Origin: Epiperipatus broadwayi
Lineage: Eukaryota > Onychophora > Udeonychophora > Euonychophora > Peripatidae
Assembly: GCA_028023455.1 (NCBI GenBank)
Contig: JAQFVV010013370.1
Location: 1-64,000, forward strand
Direction: 5' to 3'
Length of the DNA stretch: 64,000 nt
In this document: in pieces, positions 35,571-49,902 of the stretch
Position numbering within the stretch: the first letter of the stretch is position 1
How the letters are laid out: each line of letters begins with the position of its first letter
Notes under the pieces: model-generated
What the model saw: only the letters and a program-made list of their open reading frames with translations
Told to the model about the DNA's origin: nothing
The model's database searches: none
Position numbers and translations under genes: made by a program

Positions 35571-36604
35571 TTTATTGTACTGATTTTATTATTTTTTATT
35601 GTGGATCATTCATGATGATGAATGATTTATTTTCAGTGAGTACTGATATTTACTTTTTGATAATTCTGGTTGATATATGATTGATGTATAGTTATTTTAG
35701 TTATTCTAAGGAGTGAGTGTCTGATCTCTCAGAGATCTTTTGATCTCATGTTCCCCTTAAATATATCTTACTTAAATATTTTATACTTTTGTAAATTATT
35801 GATTTTGTATTGACTTGGGGTCGGTGATTATTTGCCATCACCCCAGGTTCACTCCACTTCCTACCATTCCATCCCATTACAATATACCTTATTTAATTCT
35901 CACTTTAGTTATTTCTCAAGAAATCCAATTAATTCTCAAAGCAGTTTACAAATATTTTAGAACAATTTCTCTAATTATTTCTTATTAAATATATATCAGA
36001 CTTGATACTGTAGATGTTTGACAACAGATGCTTTTTACATCATGCTCAAGTTTAAATCATGATAAGACACAGTAATTGCTACCTTTTTTCACTGATTAAA
36101 AATTAAATAAGAAGGTTAGAATATTCAGGTATTAATAGATATAATAAATAGGTATTTATTGACAACTAATTGAATTGTAATGTTCTGAAAAATAGACAAT
36201 CCAGTGAAACATATGTTAAAATAAACAGTAAAAGATTGTGGGAAGGAGGGATAAGAAATAACTTAAATATGAGAAAAACAAGGCTAAGATGAGAAAATTT
36301 GAAAAGAATGATTGTTAATGGCTGATGATGATGATAAAGAGTGATTTCAAAATCATTACTCCGTCATAATGTTATAACAAATGCTCAGTCATAATGTTAT
36401 AACAAATGCTATAATGGATATTTTAGATGGTTTTGCTTTTAAACCAGATATTTATTCAAATAAAAATGCATGAATTTCTATCAGAGATCAGTCAAAGTAA
36501 CTCAGTAATAAAGATCTACGACCAAAAGGCATCACATAATCACAAGGTGCAATATTTTCTTACCCTTTAATATCTCTTTACCATAATTTTATTGTAACAT
36601 CTCA
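35571..36604. other. AT-rich DNA; small tandem copy and possible RTE tail
   Basis: CATAATGTTATAACAAATGCT is present twice near 36366-36412. At 36320-36340 GTTAATGGCTGATGATGATG resembles the RTE 3' tail, but the coding part is unrecognisable. Confidence 0.35.
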
Positions 36605-36748
36605 ATATTTATTTTAGCCTGTGTGGTTGATGCAGAGAGAGAAAAATCGATTTATAGAAGTTAAGACCCAATGATCAAACTTAATTCTAACACTTCCATG
36701 ACTCAAACTGTTTATGAGCTACCAAATAATAAAACTATTTGATTTTTC
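36605..36748 (+). mobile_element. SINE with AATAAAACTATTTGATT tail
   Basis: CTTCCATGACTCAAACTG, TTTATGAGCTACC and AATAATAAAACTATTTGA match the 3' part of the SINE at 14180. The tRNA-like 5' part is decayed. Confidence 0.6.
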
Positions 36749-37499
36749 TTGTTAATATTTAATTACATCATAAACTTTAATAATAATAAAAAGTTTAAAC
36801 ATTAAGTGATTAAAAGTATATGATTAATACATTTTTAGCGTCTTTAATAAATATCTTTCTCTTTAATATCCCACCATTAATTTATTTAATATCTCAAGTG
36901 GAAGCTCCTGGTTATTAATCATCTTCTTAGTACAAGCTTGTTTGGATAATATTTTGTGATTTTTTAAAAATTGAGTCTCATCTTAATTGTTGATGAAATT
37001 TCAATCACACATACATATATTCAAGTTTTTTGATTCGTGTCAATGTATCCCTTTTTTTGGCTTTACCATATTGCAATCATTTGTCAGCATACAAAGTCCA
37101 GCCATCTTATCTCATTTTTTATATAAGTTAAACATAAACAACTTGGACATATTTTCATATACATTGTAATGGATGTAGCAGTTTGACGTGCAACTTCGCC
37201 AGTAGGCACCCCTAGATAATAAATCTAGACCTCTTTTTTATACCAGATTCTTATCTAACATTCATAACTAATGAATACAAATCCTAAAAAAGAAGTTAGG
37301 TTTACCAGGAAAGTCATACATGCACACAAACTTACTAACTATACAAATTTATTTTTATTTTAAATAATCCAGTGATTGTGGACATTAGCCCAATATTATA
37401 TGTAACAAAAATATTATATTTAGCATATAAATATTTTAGAATTTTATTCAAATTGTTAATCAAGTAATGATCAATATTTAATAAACAAAATAATTTATT

Positions 37500-38065
37500 T
37501 AAAAAAATAAGCTAATGCACATGCGCTTTGTAGATGTCACTATATAAATGAATACTGCCACTTTTTCAAACACGATTAAGTCTTTGGGAAAAGATAGAAT
37601 GAATCCATCTATCTTTTCGACCCAAACGTGTATGTATGGGCAAATCTTAAGTATTTGAAAATGTCTTGTTTACATATGGTTAATTTAATAAGAATGATGT
37701 AATATTTGAAAATGTCTTGTTTACATATGGTTAATTTAATAAGAATGATGTATTGTAAATTCTAGAAATTTCACAAGCATCATTCATTCACATAGTAAAA
37801 AAGTAATTTAAAGTGATCAATTAACAACTTCACGCTCTCATTTTCAAACAATTAAGATTTTCCCATACATATACATTTGGGTCGAAAAGATAGATGGATT
37901 CATTCTATCTGGATCCCAAAGACTTTATCTTGTGTTTGAAAAAGTGGGAGTATTCATTTATATAGTGACATCTACAAAGCACATGTGCATTAGCTTATTG
38001 GTATTACAGTTTATAAAAACATCATGCTATATAAAATAAATGTCTTCTTTAAAAAAATAATGTTG
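37500..38065. mobile_element. Foldback element family E
   Basis: Arms of about 135 bp (37509-37640 and 37863-37999) are near-perfect reverse complements. Each arm contains a smaller hairpin (AAAAGATAGA...TCTATCTTTT). The spacer holds a 53-bp direct duplication (AATATTTGAAAATGTCTTG, second copy from about 37703). The right flank TTACAGTTTATAAAAACATC matches the terminal part of the element at 52001. Confidence 0.85.
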
Positions 38066-38515
38066 TAGCAGCTATTAATATTTAAATCCACATACTGCAA
38101 TTAACCAATACATATATGACTGTCAAACCAACATAGTGACCAACTAAACCTACCCAGCTTTGATATAAACAGTTAGTAATTCAGTAACCTATACACTGAG
38201 GGCTTATAAAAAGAAGCAATAGGTGAAATGCCTATAAAGATATAATGTCAATAGTAAATACAATATTTAAACTAATGGCATTGAAAAAGGAACTATATTT
38301 AAGACCATAGATATAAAATATTTATACATGCATCATTGGGCAATTCTCTTTTATAAAATAAATATTCAGTAGCAATTAAACATCATTATAAACTTAAAAT
38401 TATAAGTAATTATCTTTAAATATCAAAGGTTATATATTTTATGATGTGCATCAAAATAATAATGTCAGTATACTTTCATAAATAAGAATAAATTATTCCC
38501 ACATTTATATGATAT

Positions 38516-39440
38516 TTGATTATTTCAATGGAAACCCAATGCAGAAGACTATTTTGGGGCAGAAAAGCCCAAGTCATTAGTCTCAGCCTTCTTCAAAAAC
38601 CAAAGGCTCAAAACAGGCTTGGATTACATTTGATCTTCACTTTCCTATTTCAAAGAACATACAATATATTAGTGAAATTATTTTTCCAAAACCCTTGTAT
38701 GGAAAGCCTCTTGCCATTGGTGAGGGTTGAACCAATGGATCATCCTCCTCCCAAATAAACAAGCATTTGGTTTCAACAACAAGAGTCAATGATTGAAAAA
38801 AAAAACTAAGTCATCATCTGCACTGTTCGGAAGCATTTAGTATGATACAAAACAACAAGTCCACAGTAGAGTCTTCTCTCAATTGGTATTCCAAGGTTTA
38901 CGATGTTGACAAAAGAATAAGACTGGAACCTAAGCTAGTGGATATCCTCATAAAAGTCAACCTTTGATCCCTTCCAACCTGTGCCTTTCTGTGTTACAAA
39001 TGGGGATACAGAATTGATCCACTCTGCCTGATGTGTAATAAAAATGAAGAGACAATGATCCACATTCAAGATCAATGCGAAATATGGAATAATCTACATT
39101 ATTATGCACTTAAAAGAATCAGGGTACAAATATCTCAAAGGCAATAAAGAGTGGCCTTTATGGTAAAATTAGACTGGCCACCTTTATAAATTTCACTATA
39201 TGGATAGTGCAAAATAATATTGTCTTTGACAATGGATTGAACAATAGGCCAGAAGAGCTTTTTTCAAGTTATTTGGTGAGGCCCATGACTAAAATTGGAA
39301 AATATGCTAGCACTGGTTAGCCAGTCAGACATGAGATCAACTGAAAATCTAAAGATCAAAGACCCATAGGTGTTTATTGGACTGTTATGGCAAGATTGAT
39401 CAACTGGATAAAAGGACTCCTATGCAGAGTTTAAAAGTTG
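38516..39440 (+). pseudogene. L1/Tx1-like LINE, decayed 3' half
   Basis: The first frame (38516-38758) reads RLFWGRKAQVISLSLLQKPK followed by NRLGLHLI. This is the post-RT region, where the family has a W-rich block followed by PxxxGGLGLP. A further frame at 38980-39105 reads RIDPLCLMC, NKNEET, HIQDQC: a CX2CX8HX4C zinc knuckle typical of the C-terminus of L1/Tx1-type proteins. Frames are broken by stops and shifts. It corresponds to the 48690-49215 part of the better copy at 47405. Confidence 0.75.
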
Positions 39441-40316
39441 TTACACTAATGTAACCCATGGTAAGTACAAATTGTGACATCAAATCAGAAATTTCATAGA
39501 TTCTCTAGTAAATTGTCACAAGCTAAATTAATATCTAATAAGATTAATAAGTGGACGGTGGAAAGAGGACTATAGTGAAACCTCGCTTTGTTTGTGGAAA
39601 ACTTTTACCTGAAACCACCTAGATAGCCACTGTAATTCTGTTTTTTGTTGTTGTTGTTATTTATTGTTAACACACTGTATTGAGTGGTCAACTTGTTGAC
39701 ACAAATAATGCCTAAGTAGCTTAATTCAATGTAATCCTTTATAGATGTGTCAGGCAGATGGCCTTTCCTTTCTTTTTTTCTTTTTTTACCGTTTGTTTTT
39801 TCTTTATTTCATTGTGGAGCCACTACCCATTTGTAAGCATGTAACCTATGATAAGAAAGATGTAAAATGATTTCCATATTTATCTTCTTAAGGTGTGAAT
39901 CAAGTTGTTATTTGAAACTAAATTACTTTGATCTTATATGTATTTCTTGTAGTCTAATTTCAATCCAATTCAATCTTAGTTACTATATTATGTGTGCGTG
40001 GTATATGCATTAATGTTAAATTATAAATATTACCCCCATCATCATGCCATTAGTCTATTATGATTCTGTAGTCAGTTTATGTTAAATGAAACCTTGAGTC
40101 TTATGTTTCTCTCTGACCCTATGCCAGCTGTCAAAAAATGGAGACTGAGGGTAACCTCATATATGTCATTTATAAGATGTTGAGTCACGGATGACTCATA
40201 AAGAAGTTGAAGCTTTGTCGGATTCAGGACTTCACCATCCAATTCTGGTCAGCTTTGTTCTATTTGACTGGATTCTGGATTCTGTTGCACGAATGTTACA
40301 ATATATATATATATAT
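39441..40316. other. AT-rich DNA, possible decayed LINE 3' region
   Basis: AGTGAAACCTCGCTTTG at 39574 recalls a pogo-like end, but no partner is visible. A (TA)n run at 40301-40316 precedes the LTR candidate. Confidence 0.35.
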
Positions 40317-42457
40317 TGTAACGATATATAAATATGTCGTTACATTAATTTAAAATAAAAATTTAAAAGTTCGCAAATAAAAGTAAAAAACTAAACGCTA
40401 AAATTAAAACATTGTTAAACGTGTATACATTCGCACAGATGTTAAACTTTAAAAATATTTTTTTTTTCATAAACAAAAAAAAAAGGTATTTGAATGTATT
40501 TTTTTTAAATAAAAAAATACAAGATTGAAATATAAAAATATTTTAATAAAAAAATAACGTAAGTTAAAATAAAAACAGGTATTAATTAATTCCTGTAATC
40601 TATAAAAGGAAATGATTGTTTATTAATTATCTAAAAGCTGTTTAATTAAAAAGTCAGATGGAAAGTTAGATAAGAGAAGAAAGAGATTTTAGCTTGACAA
40701 ATGGAAGCACTAAGCCTTGGCCCGGACCATAACGAAAAAACAGATTAGTGACGTTTTGTTCAGTGAATCCTTGTGGATAATATAAAAAGGAGAAATATTG
40801 AGTATTGGGAGTTCCAGCTGTTTGTTTTGAGAGTGGTGATAGAGACGCAATATCACACACTCTCTCTCTATTTTAAAAAATGAACTGATTGTGATACCGA
40901 AAGGAACCAGCTAATGCTACCTCCGGAACATCTGACTGGGTTTCAAACAAGGACTCCGTGGAAAAACAAGAACCTGGACTCTTCTTCCGTAAGCTGTTAA
41001 CAATGAACTTAAAAAGTTTTTTTAATAATCAAGAACTTTCGTCAAGTTGAACAAATTAATAAACAAGCCGACTTATTTAAAATGGACTCTTATCTGACTT
41101 TTTGTAAGTCTAAATCAAATTAATAATGGTTAATTTTATATCTTTCCCGATTGTGAAAAGAATCATTTCCCTTTTAATATTTTTATGTGTAGTAATATTT
41201 TATTGGAGAAATTATTAAATGCATTACATTTAAGTTGTCTATAGACGCTTGCATGGATTCGTTTGCGGTTAATTAGATTTTGGTTTTCATATTTGATCAA
41301 AATATATAGACATTTGATAAATAATGATACCTTACGGTGAGTATCTAAAATGTATTTATTCGGATGTCTTTTAAGTTATTGGTGACAACGCAAGTATCTT
41401 ATGGTGAATACTATTGGGTTACTTATAAGTTTCCCTCTGCGATTGTCGGTATCAATAATTTTGTATTTTGATCATTTATGTTTATTTTGAAATGTTTTTG
41501 ACCGTGGAATCTGTGTAATCGATCTATACCCAACATTTTTAAATAAATCTGTGCGAACATATATAAATGTTAAAATTAAGTCGGGCGCGAATGGCTATAT
41601 AGTTTTGTAAAGTTGTATTAAGGGAGGGTAATCTTAGGTTATTCATTTCGTAGTTGAATTGGTTCAATGGATTGGATATATTTGTGTAATTAGTACATGT
41701 AGTATGAGATCCGCTACGGGCAGGATTATAGATATACGCCACACACCCTCTGTTTGCCTATGGATGGGTTTGTAAGTCAGCAGAAGACCGCAGTCCATTC
41801 CTATGGAGTTTTTAGTTTATTGATCTACTTGCCCACAGATGTCACATTCCTGTTGGTGGAGAGTCAATGTCTTCTCTATTTCTACTTATTGTTCAGATGT
41901 ACATTCCTGACAATATAGTATTTTGTGTTGTCGTATAATGCTACATTGAACACATGAATGTATCAGATGGATTGGCGCCAGTTGATTGCGAAATTTGTTG
42001 CCTAAGGTTAAATCGGGGAAGAATATTTTCCTTTCAAATACAGACCTATGTAGTCCATTCATACTCGACCCTCTAAATAAAATATTAAACATTATAGCAA
42101 GCTAATTTAAATGTAAAATTAAAAATTAAGATAAAAATCTAAATGTTAAACTTATTCCTCGAATTTAGAATGATTTTATATGTGCGTAAATAAATATTTT
42201 TCTGTGTTAATTTCTGGCAGTGGCTTTTATTATTTTATTCCTTTATATTTAAGATATAAAATTTATAGATTTTTATCTCGGCGTCTCCGCTGAGCTAGTG
42301 ACAATGGGCTAACGATCTAAATATGTAAATAAAGTGGAATCCTAACAGCGCATATCTGCCTACTTTATAAATTTTTCTAGGCTCAAATGCCTAGATGGCG
42401 CCCTTTGGTAGTGCGGTGCGGTGCGATGCGATCTACCACTTCGTTTGGATCGTTATA
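40317..42457. mobile_element. Candidate solo LTR (2.1 kb) inserted in (TA)n
   Basis: The segment begins TGTAACGAT and ends ATCGTTATA, inverted matches at 8 of 9 positions, and (TA)n lies on both outer sides. TG at the start and a final TA (CA mutated) fit an LTR. A TATA-like AATATAAAAAGGAG is at about 40779, and the base composition is richer in GC than the flanks. No protein-coding region, primer-binding site or second LTR is seen, so a solo LTR is the best reading. A TIR-bearing DNA element is the alternative. Three short minus frames inside have no signature. Confidence 0.5.
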
Positions 42458-42966
42458 ATATATATATATATTGTTTTTCAAAATAAATTCCAAAATTCAA
42501 ATATTTTGTAACTCTAACTTGGGATATTTTCCAAAATAAACTGCTTACTTTTTTTTATTTCATTAACTTTTATTATTGATATGGTCAATCTATTTTAATT
42601 TTTTTTTTCTCCCAGTCTAACTCACTCTTGATTTTATATTTTGGAAATATATTCTCTTACTCTTGTAAATTTTTTGTGTCACATTTTAAAATATATTTTG
42701 TGTGATTTGTGATTTTTGTATTTGTCAGTTATATTGCATATAATCCTATATCTTTTGTTCTTTGATTGCCTATGTGTTTTGTGTGTGTGTGTGTATGTTT
42801 TATTGTTTTAAATATACTTTTAAAAGTTACCTATTTATTCTAATATCTAGATCTAGATCTGTATTCATAGTCTTGCTAAGATTATATTTTTTCTACTTCT
42901 TTTTTTCCTATGTATTGATTTCTATTATAACATATCATACCCTTTACACCTTTTTAGACACTTTAT
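42458..42966. other. AT-rich DNA with short simple repeats
   Basis: Contains (TA)n after the LTR candidate and (GT)n at 42779-42794. Confidence 0.5.
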
Positions 42967-43122
42967 CAATACTTTTATTTGTGTTACACTAACAATTTTG
43001 ACTGTCCTGCAGTCATCATCAGAGTTCTTGTTGAGTTGGTTTTTGTAATAGAATCAACAAGAACTCTGATGATGACTGCAGGACAGTTGAAACTGTTAGT
43101 GTAATACAAATAAAAGTATTGG
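42967..43122. repeat. Near-perfect hairpin with 68-bp arms, family-D hammerhead-like motif in each arm
   Basis: Arms 42967-43034 and 43054-43122 differ at few positions around a 19-base loop. On the plus strand the right arm reads CTGATGATGACTGCAGGACA then GTTGAAACTGTTAG: CTGATGA, a stem GACTG/CAGTT, GAAA. The base after the possible stem III is G, which a hammerhead does not cleave. The arrangement parallels the inverted pairs near 60100 and 60900. Confidence 0.85.
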
Positions 43123-43134
43123 TAAGATTATATG

Positions 43135-43440
43135 TTACAACACTAGTCTTTACATTTAAATATCAGCCTTTCAAGCTAATTGTGCATGTGCTTTTTACGA
43201 GTGTTAATAATAAATGAATACTGTCATTCCCAACACAAGATATAGTATTTATGAAAGAATAAAATGAATCCACTTAATCTTTCAACTCAAATGCTTATAT
43301 ATGAGCAAATCTTAAGTACTGGCAATGAAAGTGTGAGGATAGACCACTCACTTTAAATTACTATTTACGATGTCTGAATGAATGACGTCGGTGAAATTGT
43401 CTAGAATTTATTAAATGTCACTCTAATTGAACACTAGTCT
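43135..43440 (+). mobile_element. Foldback family E, diverged fragment
   Basis: AATTGTGCATGTGCTTTTTA, AATGAATACTGTCATT, AAGAATAAAATGAATCCA and GCAAATCTTAAGTA match the left arm and spacer of 37509-37660. The right arm is missing. Confidence 0.6.
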
Positions 43441-43529
43441 TTATTTTTAATTACTTTCAGTATAGTACTATATATTTGAATCATCTAACCCAGATGTTAC
43501 CCTGTTTTTTTTTGTTCAGTCATACGAAA

Positions 43530-43640
43530 TGATGATGATTCTGGAGTTCAAGACCCAATGATTATGATTCATCTCTATAGCCTCCAGTTCTCAAACTTCT
43601 TATGAACTCCCAAAAAATAAACCACTTCTTTATTTTTTTA
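43530..43640 (+). mobile_element. SINE with AATAAACCACTT tail
   Basis: GGAGTTCAAGACCC (box-B-like), CTCCAGTTCTCAAACTTCTT, ATGAACTCCC, AATAAACCACTTC. Same 3' architecture as 14180 and 57795. Confidence 0.55.
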
Positions 43641-43714
43641 TTTATTTGAGCAGTGATTACCCTATCTCTCTCCCCCTTGCGGTTTAATTTAGCACTAATC
43701 AATTTGTTTCAGCA

Positions 43715-43790
43715 TTCTAGGCACATCTGGCATTCCAAACATCCAACTTTTTTATAACCTTCCAAACAATAAAGCCATTTGACTTAAATT
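43715..43790 (+). mobile_element. SINE 3' fragment
   Basis: CATCTGGCATTCCAAACATCC, then TTATAACCTTCC and AATAAAGCCATTTGA match the same 3' tail. Confidence 0.5.
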
Positions 43791-44093
43791 TTCTTTAGAT
43801 TTGTCCAGATAAAAATTAGTTCTTCAGTTTGTTACAAGCATGCCACGCTTTTACTATTATGAGGTATTGTATTTTATTGCATTTGTAGTATTTTACATTA
43901 ATCTTGGTTTACTTTTTGAAAAGATGTCATTTAATACAAAGATCTGGTAATATCATTAATATCTAGACAATCACTTTTATAAAGGTGAGGAAGTGAAGAC
44001 AATTTAGTCGGAGTATTATTTCTTTAAAAAAAAAAAGAACGAGAGATAATATATTTTTAAATATGCACGCGTGTGTAAATAATATATATATAT

Positions 44094-44275
44094 ACTCAAC
44101 GATTTCAAGAGATTATAAAAAAACCCAGAAAGAGACCACATGTGAGATGGATGGATAAAATAAGAAAATATAAAATAAGAAAATATGCATGGATGATGTT
44201 GAGAAGAGAGACTAAATATTGGAGGTGGATTAAACTTGGAGACTGCAGGGATTGATGATGATGATGACATAGATA
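44094..44275 (+). pseudogene. RTE-type LINE, short 3' end
   Basis: Begins within RDYKKTQKETTCEMDG (RTE PRDxKRPRKRPHVRWMD in a shifted frame). AAATATGCATGGATGATGTTG and the GATGATGATGAT tail follow. A short internal duplication (AAATAAGAAAATAT) lies at 44155-44185. Confidence 0.8.
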
Positions 44276-44599
44276 TGAAAAATATATTCATATAACTAAA
44301 AATAAAAAAATGATCACAATGAATATAAAGATGCCAAATTAGATAATAGAAATAGAATTGTAAATTAGTCTGTTATACATATAAAATGTCTTATGATGTA
44401 AAAGTAGTGTGACGTATTGGGTTTGAATCTGGGTTGCATCAACTTAATTTTTATTAATAGTCTTAACATTTTTTTTTCAAATATTTATCCATAGCCAAAC
44501 CAACTAATCATCCAATAATGTTCAGTAAATGGATATTAGAAAATAAAAGGATGAAAAATTGGTGCAATAATTAATATGTGTTTTATCTTCTACCTCATT

Positions 44600-45156
44600 T
44601 ATTCAAGCACTCTCCATCTATCCACACTATCTCATGCAACTCATACCCATGACCGCACACATGTAGAAAAGATAATCACTAATACACGTATTTCGTGCTA
44701 AACCAGCACTGATCAGTTGGTTCAGATTATCATCTCCTACACACATATATATAGTCAGTGCTCAGTTTATATTAAGATAGCAAATCTCTATATTTCAATG
44801 GACAGGCTTCAATCTACTCCAACCTCCAACTCTTCAGCCATCCATATCATTGAAAATCTGATGAAAACCCAAATCCCATGCTGATGCCAATATTATTGCC
44901 ATGCCCTTGTTGACTTCAAGTCATTCTGACCCCTCATTTATAGGACCTTATCCATTTAAATATATAGAAGAGGGTTGGGCAAGATACAAGCTTGATGAAT
45001 AAATATTTGAAAACCAGGCACTCTTCACAAACCTGAAGCTTAATTATGTAGGGATTTGAACTCAGATTTTCAAGCACCCTCCATCTATCCACACTATCTC
45101 ATACAACTGATTCACATGATCACCCACATGTAGAAAAGATAAATAATCACCAATCC
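44600..45156 (-). repeat. Hammerhead repeat family A, 1.2-unit minus copy
   Basis: CACATGTAGAAAAGATAA occurs at 44659 and 45126, a period of about 467 bp. The hammerhead lies at 44671-44735. At the high end (the 5' end of the minus copy) the unit starts with ATTGGTGATTATTT, within one or two bases of the predicted cleavage site of the ribozyme. Beyond that point the orientation flips. Confidence 0.92.
44671..44735 (-). ncRNA. Hammerhead, family A, G8 changed
   Basis: Minus strand: CTGATCAG (the catalytic G8 has become C), perfect stem II TGCTG/TAGCA with a G-T, CGAAA, stem III ATACGTGT, A17. Stem I outer helix GATAATC pairs with GATTATC exactly. Folded but expected to be inactive. Confidence 0.75.
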
Positions 45157-45690
45157 CCTATGCTTACAATTAAGCTCCATGTTTGTGAAGAGTACCTGGT
45201 TTTCAAATATTTATACATCAAGCTTGTATCCTGCCCATCACTCTTCTATGTATTTAAATGGATAGGTCCTATACAGAGTGACTTGAGGTCAACATGGGCA
45301 TGGCAATAATATTGGCATCAGCATGGGATTTGGGTTTTCATCATCAGATTTTCAATGATATGGATGACTGAAGAGTTGGAGGTTGGAGTAGATTGAAGCG
45401 TATCCATTAAAGTATGAAGATTTGCTATCTTAATTCAAACTGAGCACTGATTATATATGTGTGTGGGAGATGATAATCTGCATTAACTGATGAATGCTGG
45501 TTTAGCACGAAATACATGTATTGGTGATTATTTATCTTTTCTACATATGTCTGGTCATATGTATCAGTTGTATGAGACAGTGTGGATAGATGGAGGGTGC
45601 TTGAAAATCTGAGTTCAAATCCCCTACACTTCCAATTAAGCTCCAATTTTGTGAAGAGTGCCTGGTTTTCAAATATTAGTGCCTGGGGGT
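45157..45690 (+). repeat. Hammerhead repeat family A, 1.1-unit plus copy
   Basis: CAATTAAGCTCCA at 45167 recurs at 45633 (period 466 bp); both are followed by TTTGTGAAGAG and CCTGGTTTTCAAATATT. The copy is head to head with 44600-45156, with which it shares most of its length in reverse complement (GGCATGGCAATAATATTGGC). Each unit holds the hammerhead, a box-A-like TATCAGTTGTATGAGA and a box-B-like GAGTTCAAATCCCC. Confidence 0.92.
45466..45537 (+). ncRNA. Hammerhead ribozyme, family A
   Basis: CTGATGA, stem II TGCTG/TAGCA, CGAAA; the 10.1-11.1 closing pair is A-C. The palindrome ATACATGTAT follows GAA as stem III. Stem I pairs GATAATC with GATTATT beyond the internal loop; the inner helix is weak (TTAA with TTGG). 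Probably slow or inactive. Confidence 0.75.
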
Positions 45691-46589
45691 GTGGGATATG
45701 GAACGAAAGCAGATATAGCTGTAATAAGGTCGCAAAGAAAATTTAAATACATTCAAGCCGCATTTAACCCAAATAATAATTAAAATTATATAAATGCATA
45801 CAATATATATTTTAAGATAATTTAAGTAAACATTTCATGATAGCGTATTAATCTTCTATATCCAATCTGTGTATATCCATTAAGCATTATGTTCCGTGTG
45901 TGTGTGTCTTTTGTTACTATCATAAAATTATTCGTTGACATATGGGTTAACTAGATACTCGGAAACAACTATAGGAAACTACTATCCCTCCCCACTCATC
46001 TCCATAATAGAGTTCCATCCCAGGGTTATAATATAAAAGGCAAAACAAGTAATTTCTTATTTCAGAGCATTACATAATTATATTGCTGAACTAAAAATAA
46101 AAAAAATACGAAGGCGAATTCAATTTAAAAAAATAAAATAATGTTTATTAACTAGAAATATAAAGAATCGATAAATAATCAATCATAATAAATATTGCAT
46201 TAAAAAAAAACCCTCTTCATTCTTTTTTTCTGTATGGATTTAATTTGTGCAAGTTGTAATAATAAAAAATAAAATCAGGCAATTTAAAAAAAAAAAATAA
46301 TAATAAAATCAGGCAATTTGTTAGTAATTCATTTTCAAAAAAATTAATATAATATGTATGCCTTGGAAAATGAGGAAGCGCAAGATCAGGTGCGTACATG
46401 TTGAACAAATTAGTGCACTGTATTTAATTAAGAAGCAACAATACCTGATTGTATCAAGTGAGCATAAAACTGCTTTTTAGATGAACATGTTACTCGCTTT
46501 TACTTTAACTATGCTTAAAGATGATGCATGAGATGTTCACGAAGAGTATATAACTGGTCATCGGTCTATAAAAAGTATATTTAATTGCA
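45691..46589. other. AT-rich DNA, nothing recognised
   Basis: No feature I can support. Confidence 0.5.
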
Positions 46590-46599
46590 ACACTCTAAC

Positions 46600-46985
46600 T
46601 ATCATCATGTTGTCAACCATTATCAATCCACTGCAAGATGAAGGTATCTTCAAGTTCAATCCATTTTCTTTGACTTCTAGCCTCTCTTATCACCCCTGAA
46701 CACTTTCTTATTTCATCCATACAGTTCACATGTGGTCACTTTCTGAGTCTTTTATAATCTCTTGGAATCCAATTTAAGATTTCAATTGTCCATCTATTAT
46801 CATCTCTTCTAGCATTATATCCAGCCCAACTCCGTTTCAGTCTTTTAATTCTTTCAATGTTCTGTTATCCATATATTGCATTTTCAATCTCTTCTTATTA
46901 CTCCTAACATGCATATCTCCATATTTTGAGATTAATGACAACATCTTTAGCTCACACTTCCATTACTATGAATTACAATTATTCA
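46600..46985 (-). pseudogene. RTE-type LINE, 3' end
   Basis: Minus strand gives the RTE tail in the usual order: ERLKR-like, SWAGY (WAGH), DDNRWTIEILN, IPRDYKRLRK, then the REAR region. The lower-coordinate end has CTATCATCATG, the reverse complement of the GATGAT tail. It extends upstream into the MHVRSNKKR region. Frames are broken. Confidence 0.82.
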
Positions 46986-47234
46986 ATATTTAAACTTCAA
47001 CTAATCATGAAATATAAATGGAATAAGCTTATGTCCTATCTGCAGTGAAGTTTTCTTTTTCTGATCAAATAAATATAAGACATAATATTTAATTCTCACT
47101 TAGCAAATATGCCATAAATATAATGAATGCCTTGAAAATTAGAAGAACATGATATGCTAAGTTAAATCTGAATAACTATTGCTAGTTAGCAAAATAATAA
47201 TAATCTCAGACGTATTATATATTTAATGAATTAC

Positions 47235-49902
<2,668 letters not shown>

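Noticed and set aside
35615-35640. ATGATGATGAATG near a stem as another hammerhead
   Set aside because: No CTGA core and no GAAA downstream at the right distance.
39574-39650. pogo/Tigger-like terminus (AGTGAAACCTCGCTTTG)
   Set aside because: Only one short match, with no second end and no TA duplication.
40666-42092. Three minus-strand frames in the LTR candidate
   Set aside because: No gag or pol motifs; lengths of 64-68 codons are within chance for this locally less AT-rich segment.
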